From contig OY744466.1 of NCBI GenBank assembly GCA_963556145.1, positions 5,627,820-5,691,819 on the forward strand: a DNA stretch of 64,000 nucleotides, written 5' to 3'. Shown here in pieces: positions 21,291 to 33,401 of this stretch. The notes beneath the pieces are model-generated. The model did no database searches. It was not told the origin of the DNA and saw only the letters and a list, made by a program, of their open reading frames with translations. The translations under genes and the position numbers were made by a program. Origin of the DNA: Hygrocybe punicea (taxonomy: Eukaryota > Basidiomycota > Agaricomycetes > Agaricales > Hygrophoraceae). How positions within the stretch are numbered: the first letter of the stretch is position 1; the number at the start of each line of letters is the position of its first letter.

Positions 21291-22329
21291 TCATGGCGAC
21301 TCGACGTGAGTGGGCGCCAGGTGGTTGCACAGTCCGCTTTAGAGAATGGCATGGATGCGAATACAGCCCAGTTTATCTGGTGGGGTGCACCTGGGTGGTT
21401 CTTGTAAAACTCTGCAATGGCAAGGGGGGCATGGATGTCACGATCTGCTGTCCATGTATTCTGTCCTGTGTCGTAACCTTTCCATTTTATAAGGTACTCA
21501 AGTCGTCGATATCGGAAACGGCTGTCAAGGATTTTCTCCACCTCAAACTCCTCTTGACCATCGATGAGAATCGGCGGAGGGGGTGCTACTGCGCGACGAC
21601 CTGGTATGGGGTCCTTTTCAGCAAGTGTCAGCTTGACAATTGGGAACACTGGGTGAAGACGACGTAGGGAAGGTGGCAAAGTGAGGCGATATGCTTCGTA
21701 TCCGACCCGTGCTTTCACTGGGAAAGGTCCTAGACACCGGTGGGCCAACTTGGCTGACAGTCGAGTGGTTTTGATGTCACTGCTGTCAAGCCAAACCTTA
21801 TCACCAGGTTTGAGTTCTGGGGCTGGCGTCCTGTGACGATTGTAGTATTGAGCATACTCTTCTTTTGCCTTGCCAAGTGCAGCCTTTGCCTCCTCTAAAC
21901 CTTGCGCCATTCTATCCATGAATTTGTTTACTGATTCCAGGGATGAGGGCATCTGTCGCGGTTCAAAGCCCATACGTGGGTTCCTGCCAGTGTCTACCAT
22001 GAACGGGGTTTGTTGTGTCGAGGAGTGGACGTGGTTATTGTAGGCAAACTCTCCCAGGGGGAGGAGCTCGTCCCAGTCGTCCTGTCGTTCATTTACAAAC
22101 AGGCGTAGGAATTGCTCCATCTCTTGGTTGACTCGTTCCATCTGGCCATCTGTCTGTGGGTGGTATGCTGTAGAGGGAGCGAGCTTAATGCCCAAGAGTC
22201 TGTACAGTTCCCGGGTGAAGTCCACAACAAACTGAGGGCCACGATCTGAAAGGACGCATCGGGGGAGACTGTGGTGTTTCCAGACCTCTCAGAGGTAGAT
22301 TCGTGCTGTGCCTTCCGCAGTGACAGTGG
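21284..22329 (-). pseudogene. Gypsy integrase C-terminal part with chromodomain
   Basis: Reading on the minus strand from the insertion point: ARIYL-stop-EVWKHHSLPRC, then VLSDRGPQF with the second catalytic Asp, STAYHPQTDGQMERVNQ with the catalytic Glu, the GPF/Y module (GPFPVKARVGYEAYRL) and a chromodomain (YLIKWKGYDTGQNTW) that would target integration to marked chromatin. One in-frame TGA at 22289-22291 replaces an expected Arg (YLREVWKHH). The N-terminal integrase part continues beyond the inserted element at 23881. C-terminal stop is at 21284-21286. Confidence 0.88.
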
Positions 22330-23872
22330 TAGTGCTACCGAAGTTCAGTTCAGTCCAGTTCAGACCCATTTTGGCTGAACCCTGAACTGAACCCGGAGTT
22401 CAGTTCAGGATTTCACGTGAACTGAACCTGAACCGCCCTGAACCGTTCGGATTTTTTTTTCAGGGCCTGAACCGGGTTCATGAACGGTTCGGACACTCAA
22501 TTTTAGTCTTATCACGCATTTTATTTAAAAAAATTACAATATATTATTGTAGCTATTCATCTATCTAGGGAACTCATTATCATCTGGTAAATATTTAAAT
22601 TTGTGTGTATCCGTGGGTATCGCCTTGTGTTGGTGAGGCACACACCCCCCTTTAACCTCGCAAACATAGCCCCAACGTCAATTGACACTGGGCTGCATGG
22701 TTGCGAGGTGTTCACTGGGGTGGGGACCTGGTCCCTGCTGCTGCTGGTGACCCCATGGCTCCCGCTGCTCCCCTCGCCTCCGTTTGAGCCGTCGTTGCTG
22801 TTGCTGTGGACAACGGCATGCGTGTTCGCATAGTTGGGGCATCAGCATTTGTGTGGGCGTGCCTGTGCCACCCCCGGTGGTGTTGATGCTGCTGCTGCTG
22901 CTGCTGCTGGTGTTGTCGCTGGGCTGGTGTTGTTGGCTGGTGCCGGCCCTGGTGCCATTGCCACTGCTGTTGACGCTGCTGTTGCTGGTGTTGTGCTGGT
23001 GCCGCCAGTGCTGCTGCTGGTGCTGGTGATGTGCTGGTGCTGGCCATGCTTCGTGAAGTAGTTAGTAACATAGAAATAAAAAAGAACACTTACGTGTGTG
23101 TTGGTGTTAGTGTTGGTGCTGGTGCGTCGCTGGTGCTGGTGTTGGCGCTGGTGATGGTGATGGTGCTGGTGCTGCCATGGGCATGGGCGAGGGCAAGGGT
23201 GTGGGCGTGGGCGTGGGCATTGTTGGGCTGGTGTGTAAAGTACTATTAGCTGACTTCGTTATTAATAAATACACTTACGATTGGCAGCGGGGTTGGGTGC
23301 ACCAACCCTGCTGCTCTCTTTCTCTCATTTGGGGGTGGTTCGTTGATGGCGACGCGCCGATATGGTGGTGGTGGTGGTGTTGGTGGTGGTGCCGCCGCTG
23401 CTGTCACCTCCAATGTTGCTGGTGCTTGCATTACACGTTGTCGTCGTCATCGTCATTGTGGTAGCTGCTGACTTGGCGGTGGCTGGTAGAAGTACCTACA
23501 AATAGATTAGTGACTCGAAAAGAAATGATTATAAAAGTACAAACTTACCTATTTGCCTCGAACGGTTGCGTTCGAGGCTTTTCATGGTGGGTGTCGGTGG
23601 CTGAGAATAAAGTTCAGTGCCTAAAACGGAAATTTACCGAATTGGCATGTGAGCACAACTTTCGTTTGGAGGGAAAAACACATACCTGCGGACATCGGTT
23701 CAGCGGTTCTGAACTGCTTGTGAACCGTTTAGACAACCCGGGGGTTGCCTGAACCCCGAACCGGACCCGGGGTTCAGTTCAGCCCAAGGTGCTGGACTGA
23801 ACCAAACTTCCGGTTCGGTTCGGAGTTCGAACCGGGTTCAGATCGGTTCTGAACTGAACTTTGGCAGCACTA
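22330..23872. mobile_element. hAT-type non-autonomous element (1,543 bp), TSD GACAGTGG
   Basis: Ends TAGTGCTACCGAAGTTCAGT and ACTGAACTTTGGCAGCACTA, flanked by the 8-bp duplication GACAGTGG (22322-22329 and 23873-23880). Subterminal regions are dense in GGTTCAG/CTGAACC motifs. The interior is low complexity (CTG/GGTGCTG runs) and on the minus strand has several GTAAGT donors, giving the look of short Gln/His/Ala/Pro-rich exons (QHQQQQRQQQWQWHQ). No transposase. It may carry a captured low-complexity host gene fragment. Confidence 0.88.
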
Positions 23873-23880
23873 GACAGTGG

Positions 23881-24398
23881 TGTGCGTGGGCATGGAATGT
23901 GCCTGCTTGGTGACTGAGTCTACTACATTCATGATGGCGTCATATCCATGTCCATCTGGGAGTTCCACCACAAAGTCAACACTGATTCTGTCCCATCGGT
24001 CTTCTGGGGTGTCTGGGGGGTGAAGCTCCCCATGTGGGACTCGAGGTTGCAGTTTGGTGCGCATGCATAAGTCGCATGATTTGATGTACGTCCCGATGTA
24101 TCTGGACATCTGTGGCCACCAGTAGTTACGGGAGACAAGCTCGAGGGTCTTCCACCTGCCTGGGTGACCGGCAAGCTTCGAGTCGTGGTGTTGGGCAACT
24201 ATCCGTCTACGTAGGTCTCGGTCAAGTGGAACGTAGATCTTACCCTGGAACATGAGGAGGCCCTCCACTTCAGACCATTCCGCGCTATGCACTGTACCTC
24301 GGGTTGGGTCTTTGCGAAGTTCTCGTGCGGCCGTTGCTACTGGATCTTCCAAGTTGCCATCCTTTAGACTATGCCTGACATCACGGAGGATGTTACGT
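23881..24398 (-). pseudogene. Gypsy integrase N-terminal part (HHCC finger and first Asp)
   Basis: Encodes DRDLRRRIVAQHHDSKLAGHPG (His pair), then SCDLCMRTK (Cys pair) of the integrase zinc finger and RWDRISVDFVVELP with the first catalytic Asp. Continues into the fragment at 22329 across the hAT-type insertion, and from the RNase H part across the LTR at 24399-25292. Confidence 0.85.
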
Positions 24399-25292
24399 TG
24401 TAGATGCGGGTTCTGTGTGGCTTCTGTGTGGCTTCGGAACTATATAAAGAAATAAGATCCTAACCAGAGGGTGTCAGCGTAGAAGTGACTGGATAAGTCA
24501 GTGTCGGGAGTAGTAGTAAAAATAGAAATGGAAGTAAAGATGTAAGCCGCCGTGTAAAACTAAACAAATAATGATGAATCCGGTGATGAACGGAGTAAAA
24601 ACGGACAAATAATAAAGAACCCGATGATGCCGACGATGTCAGGGACGGCGGGTCGGGTCGGAAACAATGAACGAATATACGGAAACAATGATAAAGACGA
24701 CGAAGTGGACTATAAAAAGCTAAGGGTCTACGTGGACGAGCATTTGAAGGGATTAAAAGGCGATTCTGACTATGAGGGAAACGGGGACTAAGGGTATCTT
24801 ATTTTGTACGGTCGTCGGGGACCATTTTTATAGTACAGGAAACAGTAATCTACTTTCGGACATGTCTACTTCGGCCGATGGTAAGCTACAAAGAAAGGTT
24901 GGAATGGGGATGTGGAAAGGGGGGTTGCAAAGCAACGAAGACAGGAAATGGAGGGGAAAACGAATATGCAAGGAAAAGATCTAGAAAGTCCTACATATCT
25001 CCGAAAGGATGAGGGGATGCATAAATAAAGTAAATCCGAAGTCGGGGATTGAGTCCGAAGAGATCCATCTCCTGGAATTGGAACTCCGAGGCGTTTGAGG
25101 CTGCTGGATTTAGCCCAAAAGCGGCCGTCACAAAGCGGCATGTGTCGGGTTACGTCGGTCACGTCGGGTTACGTCACATCACGTCACGTCGGGTTATGTC
25201 GGGTTCAAATGCAAGTCGAATAGCGGCATCGGGTTGGTCCGGATTCGTGATATATCGATGATACGGACTCGGAGGGACGTTGACCCTCTACA
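24399..25292. mobile_element. 894-bp solo LTR-like element inside the Gypsy pol
   Basis: Begins TGTAGATGCGGG and ends GACCCTCTACA (TGTAGA/TCTACA ends). Same length and about 95 percent identity by eye with 54059-54952. Flanks are ACGT and ATGT, an imperfect 4-bp duplication. No coding capacity. TGACGTCACGT-like direct repeats lie near 25150-25200. Confidence 0.8.
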
Positions 25293-27130
25293 ATGTTCTT
25301 CCCCAACAATGTCGACAGCAGACAGGGCATGTATGTGAAAGAGGTCGGGGGCCAGCATGGTCATGTCCTTATTGTCCTCATCTCCTGTCCCATGGTCGAC
25401 GCGGCGAGAGAGGGCATCAGGCTTTCCCATCGAGCGTCCTGGTTTGTGGTGGAGGGAGAAGTCGAATCGTGAAAGGTAGAGCAACCATCGTGCCTGTCGT
25501 TGATTGAGCTTCTGGGCCTTTGTGAAGTATTCGAGGTTTTTATGGTTGGTCCAAATCTCGACGGGGTGAATTGTCCCTTCTAGATAGTGCTGCCATTCTT
25601 CCAGTGCCCAGATTATCACAAGCATCTCTACATCGTGTATTTCATAGTTGCGTTCCGTGGGGCTTAAAGACTTCGACAGGAAAGCAACCGGGTGCCACTT
25701 GCCATCCTCCTTTAGCAGCTGTGACAGGACTGCCCCGGTAGTGATGCCAGAGGCATCAGCCTCGACTTGATAGGGCTGATCGTGGGAGGGTATGGTCAGG
25801 ACTGGAGCCGTTGTGACAAGCTCCTTCAGCTTGGTGAACGATTCTTCTTCCTTGGGGCCCCATAGGAACTTCACATCCTTTTTGGTGAGGTCGAACAGCA
25901 CACGAGCGTGGTGTGAGAAATCAGTGATGAATCGGCGGTAGAAATTGACGAAGCCCAGAAAGGATTGGGTTTCCTTCTTGGAAGTGGGGGTGGGCCAGTC
26001 CGTCACTCCTGCAACCTTAACCGGGTCCATTTCTACTCGATTGTGGGAAATGATCACTCCTAAGTACTCGATGCGTTCTTTCTCGAATTCGCATTTGTCG
26101 TGTCGCAGGTAGAGTTTGTTTTCTCGAAGGCGTTCCAAGACTAGGCGGGTGATTCGGCGATGTTCCTCAAGAGAGCTTGTGTATATGAGGATGTCGTCCA
26201 TGTATACACACACTACCCCTTGCATGATGAGATCGTGGAAGAGCTTATTCATCATGGTCTGGAAGGTGGCTGGGCTATTTGTGAGTCCAAAATACATCAC
26301 AAGCAGCTCGAAGAGACCTCGGTTGGTGCGAAAGGCTGCCTTCCATTCATCTCCTTCCTTTATGTGTATATTATTGTATCCCCATCGAACGTCCAGTTTT
26401 GTGAAGTACCTTGCTCCCTTGAGACTGTGGATCAGGTCATCTATCAGAGGCAGGGGGTAGCAGTTCTTAACCATGATGGCATTGAATGCTCGGTAATCTT
26501 GGACAAAGCGAAGTCTGTCGTCCTTCTTTTTCACAAAGAAGACTGGGGCGCCGATAGGAGACTTAGAAGGACATATCCGTCCAGTGGCCAGGGCGTCTTC
26601 CAGGAAAGTGTCTAGTTCTGCTTGTTCATCTGGGGTCATCAGGTAGACTTTACGGAAACCTGGTTCTGGGTCTCTATCCAGTTCGATCGCGTGGTCCCAC
26701 TTTCGGCGTTCTGGGAGGGTGTCGAAAGACTCCTTGCTAAAGACGTCCTCAAAGTCGCGGAGATGGTTGGGGACTGAGTCGTGGAAGGAGGGAGTTGACG
26801 AGTTCTTGGAGTGGGCCTCAGCAAGTCGTTGAGAGACAGTGCTGGTGGCCAAGATGGAGTGCATGCCTTCGTCATAGATATTTGCCACGAAGATGCGGTC
26901 TCCCTCTTCAATCTCTTCATCATCGTCAGGTCCACACTCAGGCTCAGGATATACCTGTAGGTGGTCTTCCTCCTCGACATCTTCGACAGTTGTCTGTTGC
27001 CTGGGTTTGAGGTCGGGGTCAGATTCCTCATCCTTGGTAAAGGACGGGAAGCCTCCAGCACGACACGCACGAATCCGCGCTGCAGCAGCCTATTCTGCCT
27101 TCTTTTGTATCTTGATCTCTTGGCGGCATG
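25293..27130 (-). pseudogene. Gypsy reverse transcriptase and RNase H
   Basis: On the minus strand: linker (VANIYDEGMHSILATSTVSQRL), RT fingers and palm (RFVQDYRAFNAIMVKNCYPL, TKLDVRWGYNNI), the catalytic box CVYMDDILIYT, WPTPTSKKETQSFLGFVNFYRRF, then RNase H with VEADASGITTGAVLSQ and WTNHKNLEYF. The frame is open 26888-25293, where the LTR-like element interrupts it. Upstream, an in-frame TAG replaces an expected codon near 27090 (KKAE-stop-AAAARIRAC), so the polyprotein is not continuous. Confidence 0.9.
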
Positions 27131-27247
27131 TGTGACAACGGGGTGGGCATCTGGTCATACTAACTTCCTTTGACTGCCAATTGATCTCTGGGTTGTGCTC
27201 CTGGAGCCAGGTGTAACCAAGTATCACATCCTGTTTCCCGAGCTGTG

Positions 27248-27583
27248 TCACTGCAAATAGTGCACACTCTGAATGTCTTTGTACTGAAGGATGACATCGG
27301 CCACCTCGCGGATCAACCCCCTTTCGTTTGGGGTTCCATCTACATTGAACACCGGTATGGGTCGCTGTAGGGTCCGCATCGGGATGTTATTTTTCTGGAC
27401 GTAGTCGGCATCGGCAAAGAGTCCGGTTGCACCGCAGTCAATCAGTGCCTCAGTCTGATGCTTGATGCTGTTGTCAGTGGTTTCGATCTCTACTTGGACA
27501 TTCAGGGATCTGTCACTGGGTGTGGCGGCTAGGATGTACTTGTGAGGTAATTTCTTCTCCCAGCGACGGAGACGGACGCACAT
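27248..27583 (-). pseudogene. Gypsy aspartic protease region
   Basis: A retropepsin-like fragment with ALIDCGATGLFAD, in which the usual DSG catalytic triad reads DCG, followed by PIPVFNVDGTPN. Separated from gag and RT by frame changes. The Ser-to-Cys change next to the catalytic Asp may be a lesion or a family variant. Confidence 0.75.
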
Positions 27584-27607
27584 CTCCTTTGGTCGTGGGT
27601 CTAAATC

Positions 27608-28869
27608 TCATATGACTTCGACACAGTCGGGGTTCTGGGTGGTAATCTGTGACATTGATTCTACCTGAAGACAACTGTATCGATTGTTTTGGTGCAGCGG
27701 GGGCATACGATCCACCCGATGCACCGTTAAAAATCCTTTTTCTGTCCTTCCCGGGTCGTCCCATCTGATCCGCTTTCCTGCACTGTGTCCTTTGCCGCCA
27801 GGAGCCTTTCCAAGAGGTCCTCTCGTTCGTCGCTGGTCAAGGACCAGATGTCGAGCCTTTGCAGGCAATCCCTTTGCAGATGCCCGGCCTTTCCGCAGCA
27901 GTGACAGACGACGGGGGGTCGTTTGGAATGCTGGGCGTCGATATCCATGGGGATACCGGGGGGAAGGTGAGCATTGGGCCTTGCCGGAGCGGGAGGTGTG
28001 GGTTGGTCCGCTTGGGCCAGGGCCGGAATCCGGAAAGGCCGAGGGCGTAGAGACGAGGCGGCACATTTAGCCGCGGATGAGTTGAAGGCCTCATTTGCGA
28101 GACGATTTTGATCGAGGTGTCTTGCTGTGGAATACCATCCGGCCAGGTCGGCATCACTTGGTCAGCTTGCACCCGATTCTGCGATCTTATCTTGGATGGT
28201 CGGGTCGAGGCCTCGACGGAATTTGATTACGATGACGAGGTTATCTGTATACCTGGCTAGGTTGATAAGGTCTTCGAACTCGTTCGCATACACGTCGATG
28301 GTGTGTTTCCCTTGGAAGTACTTCTCACTCTCGAGCCGCATAAGGGCATCCATGGCCTCATTTTCAGGGCAGAAAGTTTTGATGAAGACTTCACGGAAAT
28401 CTTGGTAAGTGGCATAGCAGACCCGGCTGTAGCGGGTTTCATACCGAAGGTCACGGTTGGCGAAGGTCGCGGCCCTGTCCTCTTTCATGTAGAACAGGAC
28501 CCAATGGATCTTGGCCTGGTCGTCAACAAATTCGGTAGCACACAAGTGCATGTAGAGTTGGCAGGTGTTGAGGAAGGCGCGTCCCTTTTTCCCATCTCTG
28601 TCGAAGTCGCTCGGCATAGCGGGTTTTAACCGGGTATGAAAAGACGCGGATTCCGCGCGCTCAAGTGTGCTCGGGCGTTGGGATGGCCTGTCAGGCAATT
28701 CCGGTCGCGAGTGGGTGGGTGTTCTACTTCCATCAACTTGGATGGAGCCTAGACAGGCGAGGATCGAGTTAAGGGTTTCATGCAGGGCCCGGGTTTCTTC
28801 TTGGTGTTGGTACTGGGCCTCTTCTAGCGCTTGAAGCCTGGATTCCAGGTCCATGGATTCCGGGTTCAT
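27608..28869 (-). pseudogene. Gypsy Gag with zinc knuckle, frameshifted
   Basis: The capsid-like part is open 28869-28162 (coiled-coil MNPESMDLESRLQALEEAQ, then DRDGKKGRAFLNTCQLYMHL and VYANEFEDLINLARY). A frame change follows near 28160, and the CCHC zinc knuckle CHCCGKAGHLQRDC appears in another frame at about 27890. It would package element RNA, but is broken here. Confidence 0.82.
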
Positions 28870-29070
28870 GGTTTCGAGGCGCTGATGGTCCGGGATCGTG
28901 TAATAAAGTTGGGCGAGGGAGTATGTGCGGTCGTGTTATGGTTTGACACGTTCTGACGCGTACGGGCCGCGTCTCCTCAATGTCGGATGGGGCGCGTTGC
29001 ATTTGTTGATTTGTTTCAACCGTCACGTGACCGCCGAATACTCGGTCGTCGTGTGGGTAGTCTTTTCAAC

Positions 29071-29399
29071 TGTAAGGGTGACTGCGGGCTCGCACAGGCG
29101 TCACTCGCTGCAGGATTCCAAAGATTGATTAATTACTATTTATTATACATTTGTAACTAAAGAAGGGGGAAGCTGCACTGACCTGCAGGATTCCAAAGTG
29201 AAAAGACTAAAGGAAACCCGTGGTCGTGGGAATTATGTATATAAGCGCACCACTTCGGGAAATTCCGGTGCACATGTGACTAGTCCTACTGACTACATTG
29301 CAGTGTTCATATTCTAAAGAAATAAACATGGACTAGATAGTTAATATATAGCATTGGTGAAATAGTAGGTAGAAACTAAAATAAGAGTGTCCCCTGACA
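29071..29399 (-). repeat. 5' LTR of the Gypsy element (329 bp)
   Basis: Partner of 20943-21271. The sequence next to its inner edge (29050-29070) is where the minus-strand primer binding site should lie; I could not assign a tRNA. Confidence 0.9.
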
Positions 29400-30438
29400 C
29401 TTTTCTCAGCTTTCAGATGATATCCTGGTTTGTGAGAAAATATCCATTTTTGGTAAAGATATAGTCGAATTAATAGAGAGGTACCATTGAACCAGTTTTG
29501 TTGCTGATAATCAGAATATACAAAACCAAACTGTTTAGTACTTTGTATACCCTCCATTGGCCTTTACCATGGCTTCCACCCTCCTAGGCATACTTTCTAT
29601 CAAATTCTGACACATCTCTGGCCCAATCGTATTTCATTCTCCCTCTACTTCCTCCCGAAGTTCCATTATTCCTTTAGGTGGTTCCTGATACTCTGCTAGC
29701 CTCCTCTTCAGATGATGCCAAGGTGTTCAATGGGATTGACATCTGGAGACTGTGCTGGCCATGGTAGGACTTGATATTCATGGTCATCAAACCATGCTTT
29801 GGCCTTCTTGCTAGTATGCTTGGGGTCATTATCTTATTGAAAGATAATATCTTCTGCACTTTTGTCGTAATGTTCAAGGCTAGCATGAAGGTCCTCCTCC
29901 AGAATCTTGACATAGAGGTCTGCATCCATCCTTCCATCAATCTTGCATGCATACCCCACTCCATCCCACCTCATGCAGCCCCACATCATCAAAGATCCAC
30001 CTCCAAACTTCTTGGTTCCTTCAACCAACCTGTCACTGAGTCCCTCTCTAGCCTTTTTCCACACCCACTTCCTCTTATCTGACCCTAGGCGATTGATTTT
30101 AGTCTCATCTGACCAAATAACCTTCTTCCAGTCCTCCACTGTCCAGTCTTGGTGACTAATTGCAAAGTTTAATCGCTCTCTTCTATGACGTTTTGTGAGA
30201 AGTGGTCATTTCTTCTTTACCACAGCCTTCATTCCAGACTGTTTGAGGTAGCAACAAGTGGTTTGACCAGAGAGAGGTTGGTTAATGACATCTTGAAGAG
30301 CCTTGGTGACCTGAACAGCATTCTCAACCTTCCCAGTGCCAATAAGACATTAGGCATAGCGGATGTTAGAGGGAGAAAGCTTGGTAGGTCGGCCACCAGT
30401 GGACTTGGGAAGGTAGGGGAGGTGTTTAGAGCAAAGTC

Positions 30439-33401
30439 TAGTGTTACCGCAACTATGACTAGTAGTCGACTAGTAGTCATAGTTGTAGTCGGTCATAGCT
30501 GAGTTGATAACCGACTCGACTATGACTATGACACCGACTATGACTACGACTACCCGATTCGGTCAAGTCGATAGCTGGCGGCTAAGTCCGGACCACGTTT
30601 TTTTTTTCTTTCTTCAACAATCTCGTTCGTGACATGACCAAACGAAGTCGTCGCAAGGACAGCGACGATGGGTCCTCCAAGTCCTCGGGAAATGCCTCAT
30701 CTCTGGCTACCTCATCATCTGAACTCCCTGCCCTTACGCGTGCCAAAAAGCAAGCCGCGATGAAGAAGGCCGAGCGTGCCAAGAAGAAGGCCAAGAAACG
30801 TCAACCATCTCCCGCTCCTACGCAGTCAGCAGCCCTGTCAGAGTCAGCAGCCCCGTCAGAGTCAGCAGCCCCATCTGCTACTGCCGCTACTGGGCCCAGT
30901 CAGCCCGCGTCCGTCAACGACCTCGTAGGCTCGGTCCGATTCAAAACGGCTGCACACGATATCTGGCACTTCTTCACGAAGGGGAGTATCAAGGAGAAGA
31001 TCCGAACGATATGTAAGGCCTGTCAGTGAGTGTCTTCCCCCTTTCTATTGATTTCTGTACACTAATTATCTACCTACAGGGCACGCCGATCCGCCGATCC
31101 GAAGTTCCTCGCCCTCAACATCAACTATACCTTTGCCCCTGCCACAGCTAACCCCAATCTCCGTGTCCACCTCGAGAAGTACCATGAGGACGAGTACGTC
31201 AAAGCCTGCAAGGAGAATGGCTGGTTGATGCAGTTGCCGAAGCGGAAGATCCGTGAGGAAACTGCTAGCCTCAGACAATCTACCCTCGACTCTAACCTTC
31301 AAGACATATCATCATCCGGCCGTCCCACCTTCACTCGTGCCGCCCTCCTTCACGCTTTGATCAACTTCGTCGTTGCGGATGATCAATCAATCAATGTCAT
31401 TGAGTGTCGGGAGTTTCGAGATCTCCTCCTCCTCCTTCGTTCCGACCTTCAAGACAAAGACATCCCCCACCGCACCAAGTTGCGTGAGGCAATCATTGCA
31501 GCCTGGGAGTCCCACTTCAAGGCCCTGCGGCTCGAACTCGCCGACGCTGTAGGGAAGGTTAGCTTTACCGCGGACCTCTGGTCTGACAAGAATCTTCGCT
31601 CATACCTCTGCATTACCGCCCATTGGATTGCCTGCAACAAGCGCAGCAATCAGCTGGAACTCAAGACCGCACTGATCGCGTTTCACAACGTCACTGGCAA
31701 ACATGATGGCGCCAACCTCGCCGCCATCATCCTGCAACTGCTTGACCGTGCCGGTATCACAACCCTCATTGGTTGGTTTACCCTCGACAACGCGAGCAAC
31801 AATGACACCTTCGTTGTAGCGCTGGAAGGCCTCCTCAAGGCCCGCGACATCGATTTCTGTGCCGTTGAGAATCGGATCATGTGCTTCGCGCACATCATCA
31901 ACATATGTTGCCAGCACCTCGTTGAAGGCTTCACCAACACCGCACTCGTTGATCCCGTGGAGACCTTCGTTGCTGCGGACCGTCCGCATGAGCCTGGTGC
32001 TCAAACATTTGAGGAGGCCATCAAGCGTGACCCAATTGCACTCGGTCGTGTAGTAGTTCGCAAAGTTCGATCTTCTGGTCAACGCCGTGAGCACTTCAAA
32101 TCCATCATCATTGAGGGCAACAGCAGGGCCCACTTCACACTTCCGGATGGCCGTGCGATAACGGTCCCTCTCCTACAACTACTTCGCGATGTCAAGACGA
32201 GGTGGGATTCAATCTACTACATGATCAATCGTCTTCGCATTTTGCGGCCTGCCATCGATTCCTTCCTCGCAAGCCCTGTCAACAAGGATCTTCAAACGCT
32301 CCGTCTCACAGACGTTGAGTGGAATACCCTTCAGGACATCGAGGCAATCCTAGCTGTGCCCCATGCAGCCCAACAAACAATGTCGAAGGAAACCACACCG
32401 ATTCTGTCTGGCTCCATCCCAGCCTTTGAAATGTTCATGTCGTCTTGGGAGCAGCTCGCCGAGAAGATTCCCCGCCTCAAACCATTCATCGACGAAGGCC
32501 TGAAATGGGCGCTCAAATACTATGAGCGGATGGACCGAACAGATGCCTACATCGTCGCAATGATCATCAACCCGGCAGTCCGCACATCTTGGATCAAGAA
32601 ACACTGGGCCGCAGACTGGTTCGAGAAAGCCGAAACCACCTTCCTTGACCTCATGCAGCAGTACCGAGACAAATCCAAACCTGTAGCCCCCGATGAAGTC
32701 TTACCCACTAGGCCGGCCGTCGCTTCCGTTGAGGCATGGCAAACACTTGACTCGCAATATGGCCTCGACGACATGTTCGAAACAGCCGAAGAATCAGGAG
32801 AGTTGGCAACGGTCAACGAAGAATACGAGTCCTATGTCAAAGGCCCACTCTCGAAGCCAGGGACGAACCTTCTTCAATTCTGGTCCATGTCCGATTCAAC
32901 CTTGCCGACAATTTATTCTATTGCAATGGACTATCTACCTATTCAAGCGTCATCTGTCCCGAGTGAGCGTGTTTTCTCATCCAGTGCCGAGACTGACACA
33001 CACAAACGCAACCGCATCCATCCCCTCCTCATGGAGGCCCTTCAAATGCTCAAATTCGGCCTCAAGAAATCTCGACTTGACTTCATGACTGGGTGGGCAG
33101 TCAATGAGGCCAGCATGATGGATGTAGAGGAGGAGGAGGTGGATTTGTTGGGTGCATTGTTTGAGGGGGACAAGGACCAAGCATTTGATGTGCTGATTGC
33201 AGCCATGGGTGAGGGAGATGACGGGGATATATAGATCGTTAGCATTTTTGTAGTGAGAACCCCGACTGAGCCGCGACTGAAGTTGACTGTAGTCGGTAGT
33301 CGTGACTACCGACTACAACTATATGAAATTGTAATGAATAGTCTAGTTGAAGTCGCGACTTTCCTAGTCGACTATTGACTAGTCGAGTCGCGGCAACACT
33401 A
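30439..33401 (+). mobile_element. hAT transposon copy 2 (2,963 bp), TSD GCAAAGTC
   Basis: Ends TAGTGTTACCGC and GCGGCAACACTA, with perfect 8-bp duplications GCAAAGTC at 30431-30438 and 33402-33409. It sits inside the Tc1 transposase. It is identical as far as I can see to copy 1 at 15458-18420 in opposite orientation, including subterminal TAGTCG arrays. Clearly a very recent transposition. Confidence 0.95.
30634..33234 (+). CDS. hAT family transposase (848 aa), copy 2
   Basis: Exons 30634-31025 and 31080-33234 (54-nt intron, donor GTGAGT, acceptor CTACAG, joined at a Gln codon). Domain order: basic Ser/Lys-rich leader, BED zinc finger (CKAC...HLEKYH), catalytic core (SFTADLWSD, LDNASNNDTF, CFAHIINICCQHL), C-terminal dimerisation region (SSVPSERVFSS). 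The start codon follows the TIR and TAGTCG array by about 60 bp, so promoter and transposase-binding sites overlap. Intact, and identical in protein to copy 1, so the family is probably still mobile. Confidence 0.93.

Larger units (their letters stand above)
20943..29399 (-). mobile_element. Chromodomain Ty3/Gypsy LTR retrotransposon, TSD CTTTT
   Basis: Two 329-bp LTRs (20943-21271 and 29071-29399) bracket gag-protease-RT-RNaseH-integrase-chromodomain on the minus strand. Both outer flanks carry the 5-bp duplication CTTTT (20938-20942 and 29400-29404). A polypurine tract lies next to the 3' LTR. The element has two later insertions: a hAT-type element at 22330-23872 and an 894-bp LTR-like element at 24399-25292. 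Gag is frameshifted and the integrase has an in-frame stop, so it is defective. Confidence 0.9.

Noticed and set aside
22784..23464. Cys/Leu/Val/Trp-rich frames suggesting small secreted or membrane proteins
   Set aside because: They come from CTG/GGTGCTG microsatellite-like DNA in the hAT-type element; composition explains them fully.
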